Source: Platanthera guangdongensis
Taxonomy: Eukaryota > Streptophyta > Magnoliopsida > Asparagales > Orchidaceae
Assembly: GCA_039583875.1 (NCBI GenBank)
Contig: CM077167.1
Coordinates: 154,087,010-154,151,009, forward strand
DNA: 64,000 nt
Direction: 5' to 3'
Shown here: positions 31,782 through 44,684 of the stretch, piece after piece
Layout of the letters: every line of letters starts with the position of its first letter
Numbering within the stretch: the first letter of the stretch is position 1
Made by a program: the position numbers and the translations under genes
Notes under the pieces: generated by a model
The model's input: the letters and a program-made list of their open reading frames with translations, nothing else
What the model was told of the DNA's origin: nothing
Databases searched by the model: none

Positions 31782-32719
31782 TTTGGACATCAATAAGAGT
31801 CATTTTCGCACTTAGTGCAAAGCTTTCTCCTTATATGTTCGATTTGTGTCAAACTAATCGTTCTCCTTACTCATATGTTACTGATTTCTATGGTTTTGCA
31901 GCATTTCCAGTCGGGTTGGTAACTCACTTATCTTATTAAACCTTTTGATTTATGTTTGAGCCGCCTTTGTGCTCTGTGCTGAGGAATTCTTTTCTTTTAA
32001 ATTCCACAGGTTCGGGTCAGTAGCAGGTAGTGCTGACCGAGCTTGTTTGGTCAGTCTTCTACAGTTGTTTCTTTCCCTCTCCCAGTTGAGTAGTGGTCGG
32101 TGTTTCTATTCTTACTTCGTACTTTTGTTGTTAATGTTATGGGTTCATGTCAATTTGTTGGCGCCCATAGCATAGTTTCTTGTGTATCAAACTGTTATGC
32201 TTATGTCTCCGCTACTACTATATTTTCACTATTGAAGTGTTTCTCTCTTTGGGAATGTATTATGTTAGGTTGCATGTTAGTTATTTTTGCAGCTAAACAA
32301 ATTTACATTTTAGCTTAGATTCATCACATCTCTTTAACTTAATATCAACCTACTTTAATGAATATAAAACTTTTTTCCTTTACTAATACTAAATTTAGAG
32401 ACTGCATATCATTAGCAAGTTCGTTTGGTTTTCACGTTCATGTAGGATAAATGAATGTAGTAAATTAAAAGTTTTCCATTGTGAACTATATTTTCCTATT
32501 TTGTGGACTAGTTGAGCAACTAAACTGAGGGACACAGTTTTGAAGTTTAAACTCAATTCACGTTTTCAATCATAAAGATATACATCTTTTATGAAAATGA
32601 TTAGAAGTTTATTCTTGCCTGAGCGTCTGCATTTGTCCCATGCACGGCGTGGCATCATGACACGTATTTTCTCTTACTCTGATAATGTTTTAAACATTGA
32701 GAAAATGCAGGTTGTGACA

Positions 32720-32735
32720 GTTGGTATCAGATGGA
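32720..32735 (+). other. Primer binding site of chromovirus G
   Basis: GTTGGTATCAGATGG directly after the LTR end TTGTGACA, complementary to Met-tRNA with late mismatches. Confidence 0.75.
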
Positions 32736-32948
32736 GGTTGGGTTTGTTTGGCAGGTTTGTCAAACAACCATTTTCTTTAAGTAAAAGTATTGGTTATTCT
32801 ATTTCATTCCATACACACATTAATGCATCATCAGTATGTCTTGCTAGAAGCATGCACGCTACATTCATATGCATGATAGAATTATACGTCACATATTATA
32901 TAATATGAGATGCATAATATGTGTTTGTATATGGATTCTCATAGACAC

Positions 32949-34798
32949 TGAAAGAATTAGTTCCTAAACACCTAGAGGGGGTGAATAGGTGTAATTCCTT
33001 TTTCGTTTTAAAGGCAGAATATCTATTCAGTTAATTACTCAGAAACAGTTAATTCTACAGCTAACACAGCACAGAATTCACAGAATCACACAATCACAGA
33101 TTGCACACAGTTTTTATAGTGGTTCCCCGAGAACTGGGTACATCCACTTTCCCCCTTCGTCTATCTAGCAGTGTGCTAGATTCAGCCTAACTTCTTCTCT
33201 TCACCTCAGATCCGTAGATCTTACAGCTCAGAACCCAAACTAGGCTCCTACAACTCAGAGTGAGTCCACACTCCTACAGCTCGGGCAATCTGCCCTACCT
33301 CAGCCTTCAACAAGGCCTACAACTCAGAGATCGCAATCTCCTACAACTCAGGCTCACAGCCCTACCACTCAGAGATCTAAATCTCCTACAACTTAGCCTT
33401 TATAAACACAGGCTTACAACTCAGATCTTATAAAGATCCTACAGAAAATTTATTTAAGTTTGTAATATACCACCACCCTAGTAGAGAGAGAAAGGATGGA
33501 TGGCTTCTTGATCAGTTCTTGGAAGAATCTGATGGCAGAGAACAACCACTCTTAGCTTTCTTCAAAGCTTCTTGAATCTGAACTCAGTAGGGTTGAACTC
33601 CTTTGAAGTTGATCTTTAATCAGCTTCTTTCTTACAATTCAGGTCTCAATCTGAATCCTTCTTGGCAGACTGGTTCAGGATCTGCACCTGAGGGACTTGT
33701 TGATTTAAGTCCCTTTCTTCACTTCTATAGATGGAGCTCTCTCTCTCCAACTTCTTCTTAGATCTTCTGATGAAAATCTTCTTCTCCTTTTTTTATGTAA
33801 TTGTATGTGTATATTCTTTTCTGTATATCAGTCACACTTCATGAATTTCTTTGTTTCAGTCATCTCTTTCTGTTGATGAAGAATGCTTTTATATAGACTT
33901 CCTCCATGGTAACCAGATGATCCGATTTCTAACAAACTTCTGACAGCTCTGACAGTTGCAGTAGAACGGTTGCTATTGGCAGCTGTTAAGTCATCCAGTC
34001 AATTCTTGAAACTTTGTCTCTGTCAGCAAAGTGTCGACACAACTGAACTCACTCATCATGTGCTGTGTCGACACACTTTATTGGACTCTAAGTATGTCGA
34101 CAAACTATGTAAGTGTCTACACAAGCCTTGATGGTGTCGACACAATTTCCTTGGTGTTGACACTACTTCTCGACACAACATCTGTAGAATGTGTCGACTC
34201 TAATTCTGTGTCGACACAATCACTTTTTCTCTTTAACATTATTGAAACTCTGCTGTATGTCGACACTAGTCCTGTGTGTCGACACTGCTTCTATGTGTCG
34301 ACTCAGTTGATGTCGACAAAGTCTTCTGTGTGTCGACACTGCCTCTGTGTGTCGACACAGTTGATGTCGACTAAGCTTCTCTTTGTGTCGACACTGCCTC
34401 TATATGTCGACACAGTTGATGTCGACTAAGTTTCTCTGTGTGTCGACACTGCCTCTGTATGTCGAAACGGTTGATGTCGACTAAGCTTCTCTGTGTGTCG
34501 ACACTGCCTCTGTATGTCGACATAGTTTCTTCAGGTGTCGACACAGCCTTTCCAAGTGTCGACACAATTAACTCCAAGTATTGACGCAGCTTTTCTGCAG
34601 TGTCGATACACGCCTTCATAAGTGTCGACACAGCTTCTTCTGGTGTCGACATATGGACTTAGAAATTTTTCCTGCATTCTTGTATTTACTTAACCTGCAC
34701 AAATAAACTCAAAATCACATCAAATACACCTTGATGCATATCATTGAGTAAGGTGAGGCTTCTTCAAATCTGGTACACATTTTCCAATGTACCCAACA
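32949..34798 (-). repeat. Solo LTR of Sirevirus A
   Basis: 1850 bp, the reverse-orientation relative of 7789-9652, flanked by the perfect duplication GACAC (32944-32948 and 34799-34803), so recombination removed the rest of the element. It includes the hairpin array (33205-33440), the TATA box near 33890 and the GTGTCGACAC cluster (34030-34660). Tandem ORFs such as MSTPEEAVSTLM arise only from the repeat. Confidence 0.95.
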
Positions 34799-34803
34799 GA
34801 CAC

Positions 34804-35264
34804 AACAACAAGTGACTATTAAGTTGAAATGGATGACTTAACATTATCGCATGGATGCATATCAGATTTTTTTCATTACATGCGATATTATGTAGAATGG
34901 AATGCATAACAGTTCATGTGTACGCCGCTCATAACATGGATTAAGGCCTTTATTAGAATGCATAGCATAACATGCATCACATAAGATAACATAAGCACAT
35001 GTGTCAATTTAAGATTTATATGATGACACTCGGATACACATGATTTGAAAAGAAGATTTAAGCATTTATGCATTCATATTATATGCATAAGAGTGAAGGA
35101 GATGATTGTGTATCATCCTAAGTTAAAGCATAACTGCATTCATAGAAAATCCTAGAGGAAGGTAGTAGCAAGAGCAGATGTTTGTGCATTTTGATCTGTT
35201 CTAAGTTGAGTAATTCTGGCATTTAGCTAAATCTTGATGACACGTTCATTTGTATTTATAGAAG
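34804..35264 (+). other. Leader of chromovirus G after the solo LTR
   Basis: AT-rich 5' untranslated sequence continuing to the gag ATG at 35265. No ORF or other element recognised. Confidence 0.5.
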
Positions 35265-36340
35265 ATGGGCTTGAAGAGTCATACACTAAGATCGGCTCCC
35301 CAATCTGAGGATGATTATTCAGGAGAGCATAGTGAAACGATGATAGAGGAGCTGCATCTGAGCAACGAGACTTGTTGAGATAGATGGTTGCGATGCATGC
35401 ATAGATGCAAGTGTTGTTGACTACCACCTTTAGGCGGCAGCTTGGTGCGCAGCCCCCTGCGGTGGATCAGGTTGCGCTTGTCCCTCCTGCTCCCTTAGTG
35501 CACTTGTTTTGTTGTTGCCTATGATGAATTTCATCTTCCATTTCCAGCGCTTAGGACCCACGACCTATAATGGGAGGGCTGATTTTACGGCGTTAGATTA
35601 CTGGATCGTATCTATTGAGGAGATGTTTTTATAATCGGGAATTTCTGAGGACCAAAAGGTTATGGTCGTTGCTTATCAATTGAAGGGCCTTTCTAAAGGT
35701 TAGTGGATTAGAGAAAAGGAAAACCTTGTAGATGGATGCTCGTGGGAAAGGTTTAAGGGGATGTTGTAGAAAAAGTTCTTGCTGACAGTGGAGCGAGATA
35801 GATTGATGAACAATTTTTGAATATGAGATCGAGTTCAGCAAGTTGAGTAGGTTTGCTCCAGATTTAGTAGCCACTGAGGAAGGCAGAGTTAAGAATTTTC
35901 TAGGTGGTCTTCGAAGCGACATCCAGCAATTAGCCATCGCTTACCGATCCGAGAGTAATACGGAAGCGGTGGAGGCCGCATTGAAGGTTGGCTATCGACA
36001 ATGCTAAGAATCATGGCTTGTTGTTGAGGAAAGAAATGAGCAAGGCTGGGGATAATAAAAGCTCTTGGGCATTTGGCCCTACTCCAAAGAAAGGAGGAAA
36101 GGAAATATGCAATTTTTGTGGTCGTTCGGGCCACCCTGTCGAGAAATGTTTCAAAAGATTATGTGATCAAAAGAAACCTCAGGTACTTGCGATTCAGAGC
36201 ACACCCAAGGTAGAGCTTACCTGCACCTTGTGTAAGCGGAAGGGGCATGATGTCATGTCCTTTTGGTTAAAGGACAAGACCTACTATCTGTGCGGATAGA
36301 AGAGACACATGAAGTCTATATGCCTGTTGTCCCAACCCGC
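35265..36340 (+). pseudogene. gag: Chromovirus G gag
   Basis: Starts MGLKSHTLRSAPQSEDDYSG. The retrotransposon gag core reads RADFTALDYWIVSIEEMF (about 35576) with stops and small frameshifts. Two zinc knuckles follow, CNFCGRSGHPVEKC (36111) and CTLCKRKGH (36220), then a third decayed cysteine cluster ending at 36299. The product would be the particle shell and RNA-binding protein; this copy cannot make it. Confidence 0.8.
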
Positions 36341-36399
36341 ATTGTAGTCATTTCCTCTTAAAGGTCTACTACCACTGCAACTACAATAATTGGATGTGG

Positions 36400-39300
36400 G
36401 AAAGGGCAAACTAAACGTGTCGACCAAGGAAGAAGCTCGGTCTTTAGCCCCAGTGATTTGAGGTTTGATTCCGACCTAGTTGCTTGCTAGTAATTGTAGA
36501 TTTTATGGCAGTTATATTAGTTATGTGTATGATTTTATAGGCGAGTTTAAGGTAATGAATTTTTGGGCGCGCATTCTTTTCGATTCGGGTGCTACTCATT
36601 TCTTCGTGGCTAGCAATTTTGTAGACTGACATTGTTTGTTTATCGATCAAGTTGGCGACACGCTTCATGTTAAGTTTCCATCCGGTGATTCGGTGGTGTC
36701 TAATCAGGGTATCTAGAATTGCCCTATTCTCTTAGGTGGAATTCTAGCATATGTTGATCTGAAGGTCTAGATTTGGATGATTTCGATGTGATTTTAGGTA
36801 TGGATTGGTTGTCCAGTTATGATGCAGTCATCCAATGAAAAGTTAAGCATTTGGATTTCATGATGGATAGCGGCTAACCCAAGAGTGTGTTTGGATTTCT
36901 ATGTCAGGGCTCCTCAATCATATCTGTAGTGCATGCTTAGAAACTTTTAGAATCTAGTTGTATTGCTTACCTTGTTTCAATTTTGGAAGCTGCTCGTGAT
37001 TCATAGCTTGTCGAGGATATTCCCGAGGTGCGAAAGTTTCACATTGTTTTTCCAGCCAGTCTTTCTAGTCTCCCTCCTATGAGAGATGTAGAATTTGTTA
37101 TAGACCTTAACCCCAGTAGTCGTCCTATTACGAGGGCGCCTTATCATATGGCTCCACATTAGTTGGAAGAGTTGCAAACCTAGTTGGACGATTTGTTACA
37201 GTGTGGTTTTATTAGGCCCGGTTCTTCGCCTTGGTGTGCTCTAGTTCTATTTATAAGGAAAAAGGATAGATCTATGAGAATGTGCATAAATTATAGAGCG
37301 CTGAATAAGGTAACTATCAAGAACAAATATCCTTTTTCTCGGATTGATGATTTGTTTGACCCGTTGCGTAGTAGTGTCGTGTTATCAAAAATTGACCTTC
37401 ATTTAGTCTACCATCAATTGAGAGTCTTTGAGTCGGACGTTCCTCAAACTGCCTTTCGTTCTCGGTATGGACATTTTGAGTTCTTGGTGATGTCTTTTGG
37501 ATTAACAAATGCACCCTCTACTTTTATGGACATGATGAATAAAGTATTTAAGGATTTTCTGGATCACTTCATGGTTGTTTTTTAGACGATGTTCTAGTAT
37601 ATTCTAGGAGTGCCGAGGAGCATGCCTTGCATTTACGCTTAGTGTTGTCCATGCTGAAGGAGCATAAGTTGTATTCGAAGTTAAGTAAATATGATTTTTG
37701 GCTGACTCAAGTTTCTTTACTGGGTCACGTGGTAAGTAAGGATGGAATTTCAGTTGACCCAGCAAAGATAAGCATAGTTTTGGACTGGAAGAGGCCTAAA
37801 ATGCCTAAGGAGATAAGGAGTTTCTTAGGGTTGACGGGCTATTATAGGAGATTCGTGCAAGGATTTTCAGTGTTGTCTATGCCCTTAATCAAACTGATGC
37901 GGAAGAGCACAAGTTTTGTTTGGAGCGATGAATATGAGGAAGCTTTTCAGGAATTGAAGAAGTGATTGTGTTCTACCCCAGTTTTGGCGTTTCCCACTGA
38001 GGGAGTGAAATTTGCCATTTATGTCGACGCTTTACGAGTTGGACTCGGTTGCGTTCTGATGCAAGAAGGAAAAGTGATCGCGTATGGATCAAGAAAATTG
38101 AAGGTACATGAAAGGAATTACCATACTCATGATTTGAAATTTGTTGCGGTCATCTAAGCCTTGAAGTTGTGGAGACATCTTTTGTATGGAGTGTCATGCA
38201 AGATCTATATGGATCATAAGAGTTTAAAATATGTCTTCACCCAGAAAGGGCTAAATTTGCGCCAACGTAGATGGATTGAGTATTTTGCGGACTATGAGGT
38301 CGATATCCTTTACCATCAGGGCAAAGCTAATGTGGTGGTCGATGCCTTGAGAAGAAAAGCTGCGCATATCTTCAACCTCTCTATGTAGTCCTTAGTGTAG
38401 GAGTTTTTATTAATCCACATTACTGTTAAGGATAGTAGTGTGTCGTATAGATTTGAAGTTGAAGAACCTTTATGGATAACACTTACAAGATTACATCAGA
38501 AGGATAATCCTGATTTGTAACACCTCCGGAGTAGAACTGAAAAAGGAGAATTACCGTATTTTTTTATTGACGAAGCCGGTACCTTGAGGTATTATGGTAG
38601 GTATTGTATCCCTGTCGTTGAGGATATTAAAGCAAAGATTTGTGACGAAGCGCATGGTTCAAGTGTTGCCTACCATCTTGGTTCTACAAAGATGTATCGA
38701 GATCTAAAGCAGATCGTTTGGTGATCAGATATGAAGAACAATATAGCTACATTTATATCTGAGTGTTACACTTTCTAGCGTGTTAATCCAAATAAAAAAG
38801 GCCTGGAGGTAATCTAAAGCCCTTGGATATTCCAAGCTGGAAGTGGGAGAGTGTCTCTATGGATTTCATTATGGGTTTGCCAAGGTCTCCCTGAGGGCAT
38901 GATGCTATGTGGGCCATTGTCGACAGATTAACAAAGTATGTTCACTGTGTGCCTTTTAAGATTGGCTATTCCTTAGAGCAGATAGCAGAGCTTTATTTAG
39001 ATGAGGTCATCAGGTTATATGGTCTGCTAATGAGTATTGTATAAGATGAAGATTCTAGATATATGTCCTGTTTAATGTGAAGCTTGCTGGGAGATTTGGA
39101 CATAAATCTTAAATATTCTACTGCTTATCATCCCCAGACAAATGGTTAGATGGAAAGAGTAAATCAGATTTTAAAAGATATGATTAGATGTTATATCCTA
39201 GACCATGGTGGGGCCTGAGACAAGCGTCTCAGACTTATGGAGTTTGCCTACAACAACAGTTAACAGGAGAGTTTGCAGATGGCGCCTTTTGAAGCCTTGT

Positions 39301-39840
39301 GTGGGAGGCGTCATTGAACTCCCTTGTTTTGTGCTGAAGCTGGTGAGAGGTCGTTGTTAGTTCCAGAGGCCTTGGAAGAGATGAGTGTTGTAGTAACGCA
39401 TATCTGTGAGAAGCTTCGTTTCGCTCAAGAGCATTATGAGAAGACTGCTAATTGGCATAGGGTTGATCTGGAGTTCACAGTTGGGGACGTGGTTTTCTTG
39501 AAGGTTTCTCCGATGCCAGGTGTTAAGAGATTTGGGAAGAACCATAAGTTAAATCCCAGGTATATGGTTTCTTTCAATATTGTTGAGCGCATCAGAGTGT
39601 CGACTTATAAGCTGAAGTTGTCTTCTAATTTCCCTGGTATTCTCGATGTGTTTCACATGAGCTAGTTGTGAAAGTATTCGCACAGTAAGCTTCATGTCCT
39701 TAACTCGGTGCACTAGTTGCAACCCAATCTTTCTTATGTTGAAGAACCGGTCCGTATCTTGTAGATGCAGGATCGATTGTTGAGGAGAAAGACAATTCCT
39801 ATGGTGAAAGTTCTTTGGCGAAATCAGGACGCTAGGGGTG
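36400..39840 (+). pseudogene. pol: Chromovirus G pol (protease, RT, RNase H, integrase, chromodomain)
   Basis: Protease keeps ILFDSGATHFFVASNFVD (about 36575) and DVILGMDWLSSYDAVI. RT runs 37080-37965: [38 protein letters not shown]; one base is lost just before the catalytic DDVLVYS (37580-37600). RNase H (37966-38388) has [20 protein letters not shown] and [14 protein letters not shown]. Integrase (38640-39680) keeps [24 protein letters not shown] and AYHPQTNG with stops, then FGKNHKLNPRYMVSFNIVER. The tail QPNLSYVEEPVRIL...VKVLWRNQDARGATW (to about 39835) is a chromodomain, the targeting module of this clade. Many stops and frameshifts show it is long dead. Confidence 0.87.
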
Positions 39841-40002
39841 CAACCTGAAATTGGAGTCTGCTATAAAAGAATCTCATCCTCATCTATTCTCCTAATTTCT
39901 CTGGTAAGAGTTTTTTTTCAGCAAGTTTGTTTTCTTTCTTTTTCTCGGAGGAACGAGTTGCGTTCTAAGTTTCCGAACGAAGCTCCTTTTAGGAGAGGTG
40001 AC

Positions 40003-42325
40003 TATAAAGCCCCGAGATTTTCAATAATTAATTTAATCACTTAGGTTGGATAACAGTGATGTAAGGGCGTTACGTTAGTTCAAGAGTTGTGGTGCGTCGG
40101 CCCTTTCTTCCAAAGTATCATGCTATGTGTGTATAAATAAGAATGTAATCATAAATTTTATTTAATATTTAAAATCTTCCTCTATATAAGCTATTCAACC
40201 CTTAGAAATTTTGTTTTCGGGACTTTTATTCCTTTTTGCCGAACCAGAGCGTGTGAGAGAGGGCATAGAAGTCGTTCGTTTTGAAAGCTTTCTGCCCCCT
40301 GCTGGAGCTCGGGCGCAGGAGATCGCCATCGGAGTAGAGATTTGGACTGCTCTCGCTGAGGTCTTCATGTGTGCGATGAGTTCTTTTGTTTTCGTGGAGT
40401 TTTGGAGTTGGAGCGAGTAGCCATACCCTTCGTTTTCGCCCCAAATCTTTCAGAGATTAATTGTTGGGGGTTCCTCTCGGCCGATCTGCGGCGTGGTGTG
40501 CTAAAGAGGCCAGAAACCTAGAGATTTGAGGCAAGTGGTGGTCTATCACTCTCGTTTTGTTGCTATTGTTCTTTCCCTTTTTTTTCTTTCTTGTTAAGAT
40601 CTAAGGGAATCCGTTTTGTCTCCACGGTGTTCAAAATTTTGATTTGGAGATTACGTAAAGTCATTCTTATGCCAATTCGCCGAGTGATCTCATGAAGTAA
40701 AGCTGAATTCGTCGAGTGTTCTAGTGAAGTCGAGCCGAATTCATCTAGTGTCTATGTAGAATTTGTCGGGTGTCTAAGTAGAATTCATCGAGAGGTTAAG
40801 TAGAATTCGTAGAGAAGTCAAGTGAATTAGTCGAGTGATCTCATGAAGTCAGATCGAATTCGTCGAGTGTTCTCGTGAGGTAGAGCCGAATTCGTCGAGT
40901 ATCTAAGTAGAATTCGTCGAGAGGTTAAGTAGAATTCGTCGAGAGGTCAAGTAGAATTCATCGAGTGTTCTCGTGAAGTTTTGCCGAATTCATCGAATGA
41001 TCTCATGAAGTCTAGTGGAATTCTTCGAGTGCTTAAGGAAATTCGTCGAGCGAAGTTGTTTGTACTTAGAAACTTCTGGATCTTTCTCCATTGCGTATTT
41101 GTGGCAACCCGATGCTAAGTTTTGGGCATTTTTGGTTTAGTATTGTGCTTATATTAGTATTTTGGACTTTTGTTTGGCAGTGGATAAAGGACCACCACCT
41201 TAGTCCCTGTTGTGAATCATTATGCCTTGTGACTTTATTATTTTGGACTTTTGGTGGGCAGTGGATAAAGGACCACCATCTCAGTGCCTATTTCTTTGGA
41301 TGTGTTGGTCTGATGGTTTGTGTTGGAAAGAAAACCACCGCCTCAGTACCATTTTACGTCTGGCGTTCATGATTCACTCTTCAAGTTAATAAATGCTACT
41401 ACTACAACTATATACTTTGGACATCAATAAGAGTTCTTTTCGCACTCTATGCAAATCTTTCTCCTTGTATTGTCGCTTTGTGCCAAACTAATTGTTCTCT
41501 TTACTCATATGTTATTGATTTATGTGATTTTGCAGCTTTTTCAGTTGGGCTGGTAGCCCACATATCTTATTAAATCTTTTAATTTATTTTTGAGCCGTCT
41601 TTGCGCTCTTTGTGCTAAGACATTCTTTTCTTTTGAATGGCTCAGGTTAGGGTCAGTAGCAGGTAGTGCCGACCGAGCATGTTTGGCCAGTCTTTTGCAG
41701 CTAATTCTTTCCCTCTCCTAGTTCAGACTTTTGTTGTTAATGTTATGGGTTCGTGTCAGTTTGTTGGCGCACATGACATAGTTTCTTGTGTATCAGATTG
41801 TTGTGCTTCTGTCTCCACAACTACTGTATTTTTACTATTGAAGTGTTTCTCTCTCTATGAATGTTTTATGTTAGGTTGCATGTTAGTTATTTTTACAACT
41901 AAACAAATCTGCATTTTACCTTAGATTCATTGTATCTCTTTCAATTTAATATCAACCTACTTTAACAAATATAAAACTCTTTTCTTTTACTTATATTAAA
42001 TTTAGAGACTCCATATCGTTAGCATATTCGTTTGGTTTTTGCCTTCATGTAGGATAAATGAATGTAGTAAATTAAATGTTTTCTATTGCGAACTATATTT
42101 TCCTATTTTGTGAACTAATTGAGCCACTAAACCGAGTGACACGATCTTGAACTGTAAACTAAATTCATGTTTTCAATAAGAAAGATAGACATCTTTTATG
42201 AAAATGATTAGAAGTTTGTTGTTGTCTGAGCGTTTGCAGTTGCACCATGCACGGTGTGGTATCGTGACACGTATTTTCTCTTCCTCTGATAATCTTTGAA
42301 CCTTGAGAAAATGCAGATTGTGACA
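40003..42325 (+). repeat. 3' LTR of chromovirus G
   Basis: 2323 bp, start decayed to TATAAAGCCCC and end ATTGTGACA. It is collinear with 30308-32719, including a TATA box (about 40132), the TTCGTCGAG cluster (40675-41050) and the AGTGGATAAAGGACCACCA repeats. AGGAGAGGTGAC before it is a weak purine tract. Confidence 0.88.
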
Positions 42326-43972
42326 TCAGGCCAAGGGGACCAAGCGACCGCGCGAGGAGGATCGCACACAAACATAACAGGCCCGAGCACAAGCGCATAC
42401 GTCGGAGCAGGCATGGCGAGTACCATATAGGCCCGCGCTCGTGGCGCAGGCCCATGGGCGAGAGTGCGCACACCGCCCTTCCCTTGGGCTCGCGCGCGTT
42501 AGCCGGCGAAGGCGGAGGCCGCCGCCGCCAGCCTCCGGCCACCGCGCCGCCCCCACCTCAGCCTTCATTTGTTGTCGCTGCTGCCGGGCACTCTGCCTGG
42601 ACCGCCCCAAGGGAATTTTCGTCATTTCACTAAAATTGATTATCTAGGTGACCGAAACAGAGTGACGTCATTTGCCAGCACAAATTACGCCCCAATGCAA
42701 TTACCAACATATCCCTGTAAAAAACTATAAATAGGCCCCCGGTCCTTCATTTGAAGACAAACAATATCAGAGGCTAGATAGAGCTCTAAGGTTTTTCGGT
42801 GTGTACGTGAGACTTAGAACGTTCCTCCTCTCGGGATTCGCTCCGCTCCTTCTGTAGCGCGAAGACATCTCAAGGCTTCAAGAACACGACATTCTAGTCC
42901 ACAGGAGCACTCTCAAAAAGGCTCCGGCTCAGCAGGAGCGCTCTATCGAGGCTCCGAGTACTTAACATTCTTCCCCATTGGAGTGCTCCTGCAAAGGCTC
43001 CATGGACTTTACTTATTTTCTGTTGTTTTCATATTCAGTACTTGCAATGGAGATATGTCATGTCACCCTCCGAGGAAATCTATCAACTTTTGTAAATTCA
43101 AACGAAATTGCGGATGTTGGCCTGACACAGATTCAGACATGTCATTTTTCACCCTTTCCGGGTTTTCCACGTCAAAAAAATATTTCGTCATTTGTTGATG
43201 TTTTTTCATTATCTGTTTGCGCGTCCGGTCCAATTCTGAGCTAAGGTGTTCCGATTTTGCAGACCAGGAAAAAACCCGGTGACTCGCAACAAATCTCTTC
43301 TTCATATGTTTTGAATCTCTTCTTGCACAGTTCTCCCTCCATCGTTCTATTTTCTTCACCTCCATAAAAATATAATCGACTGATTTGGCTTTGTTTGGCG
43401 CAGCTTATTTGCTCCGACGAATTTGGTCAAAATGCCATTATAAATAGAATGTATAGAATGTATGTGTGACAAGACAGAGGTTCTGACTACTACCTAGAAA
43501 ATAATCAAGTTTTGAGTATAAAATGTATGATTTTCTTTAGTTTAGGCGGGGCATTCACGAGCAACAATTCATGACCACCGTGTCCCCGACCCCCACGATA
43601 GTGCCAAACAAAGCCAAAGTCTTAAAGAAGGCATGGGAAATATAAAAGCAAGGATTTTGATTGCACCGTTAAAATGAGGTCACATGGTTTGCATTTAGAG
43701 CAAACGAGGCAAGGGATATATGAAAGCTCGAACGTGAGGGCGTCATTAAAGTGAGGTCACGTGGTTTGTTCCCGTTGTCATGAAATCTTCATTTAAGTTT
43801 GAGACGCACTTTTAAAAATATTATCATGTTTTTATGATTCAGTTGTCGAGTTCACCTTTACCATCATCTTTGATACAAATAGGTTGCTATTTTTTTTTCA
43901 AAAAACTTTAAAATCTTAAATCGGTAATTTCTCACTTTGGCATATAAATAGGAGGCCTAGATTATATATATA
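42326..43972. other. Spacer; possible old LTR fragment at 42326-43000
   Basis: The first 650 bp are GC-rich and carry a TGACGTCA palindrome (about 42662) and a strong TATA box AACTATAAATAGGCCCC (about 42725). A leader with repeated GGAGC(A/G)CTC and GGCTCC words follows. That layout resembles a Tat or Athila LTR, but no ends or partner copy are visible. From 43000 to 43972 I see nothing recognisable beyond two TGAGGTCAC(A/G)TGGTTTG copies (about 43675 and 43755). Confidence 0.35.
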
Positions 43973-44418
43973 CGGGCATCTTCGCGTGCTTAGCCCGTGC
44001 TCGATGCTCTACGTATCGACAGTACCACATCAACAACAGTACCTTTGCCTAAGCACGCTCTCAGACGCTCGGTCAATTGACAATGCACAGGGAGTCCTCG
44101 TGCCCCACGCAACAGTGCCCCTGTCTCGACAGTGTCCCGACGCGACGACGCTGCCGCTGCATACAAACCCCCGTGCCCGGTGTTCTCCCACGTCTTGATT
44201 TCGTTGTGTGCACGGGGGTTCACGAGCAGAGGGAGCTCCGTCGCGCTGTGACACAGTCGAGGCAGTGCCATTGTCGTGTGGGGCATGGGGCTCCGTGTGC
44301 ACTGTCAATTGACCAAGTGTCTGAGAGCGGGCGAGTTTGGGTGAAGGTACTGTCGTTGATGTGGTACTGTCGATGCAGAGAGCACCGTGCACGGGCGTAG
44401 CCCGTGCGAATATGCTCG
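43973..44418. repeat. Foldback (long inverted repeat) element
   Basis: Two arms of about 200 bp face each other. Left: CGGGCATCTTCGC, then ATCGACAGTACCACATCAAC and GGTCAATTGACA. Right, reverse-complemented: CGAGCATATTCGC, ATCGACAGTACCACATCAAC, GGTCAATTGACA. A central piece of a few tens of bases separates them. Flanks are TA on both sides within AT-rich DNA. No transposase is encoded. It resembles a non-autonomous DNA transposon or foldback MITE; the superfamily is unclear. Confidence 0.75.
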
Positions 44419-44583
44419 TACAATATAAATTGATTACCTATTTGATTTATATAAGATTATTTACTGGAACCTTCTCTCGAAGTTTGTGTAATTATAACCC
44501 GCACCCCTTTATGTTTCAAAATTACAATTACTTTCCCTCAAAGTACATTTTGTATCATTCATGGTCAAAAAGACATGTAGACA

Positions 44584-44684
44584 CACATGAGTGACATGCA
44601 CGGGGCGGGACACATGAGTGACATGCACGGGGCGGGACACATGAGTGACATGCACGCGGCGGGACACATGAGTGACATGCATGA
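44584..44684 (+). repeat. 27-bp tandem repeat, just under four copies
   Basis: Unit CACATGAGTGACATGCACGG plus GGCGGGA, copies starting at 44584, 44611, 44638 and 44665. It gives an artefactual repetitive ORF (MSDMHGAGH). The sequence after it (44690-44860) resembles the inner part of the foldback element and has its own hairpin CGCTCGCAA/TTTGCGAGCG. Confidence 0.9.

Larger units (their letters stand above)
30308..32719 (+). repeat. 5' LTR of chromovirus G
   Basis: 2412 bp from TGTAACGCCCC to TTGTGACA. TATA box GTGTATAAATAATA at about 30435. A TTCGTCGAG(T) cluster spans 30965-31365. A TA microsatellite (about 31722-31779) is absent from the other LTR. It aligns throughout with 40003-42325. 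The short ORFs in it are noncoding. Confidence 0.9.
30308..42325 (+). mobile_element. Tekay/Del-type chromovirus G, nearly complete but decayed
   Basis: 5' LTR 30308-32719, primer site at 32721, gag-pol 35265-39840, 3' LTR 40003-42325. Flanks TTAGA and TCAGG agree at three of five bases; both differences are transitions, so a decayed duplication is possible but unproven. A solo Sirevirus A LTR sits in the leader (32949-34798). Domain order gag, protease, RT, RNase H, integrase, chromodomain places it among chromoviruses. Confidence 0.88.

Noticed and set aside
42200..42650. Several overlapping ORFs in GC-rich DNA (42165-42647)
   Set aside because: Low-complexity Ala/Arg/Pro translations on both strands, no conserved motif; best explained by GC-rich repeat DNA.
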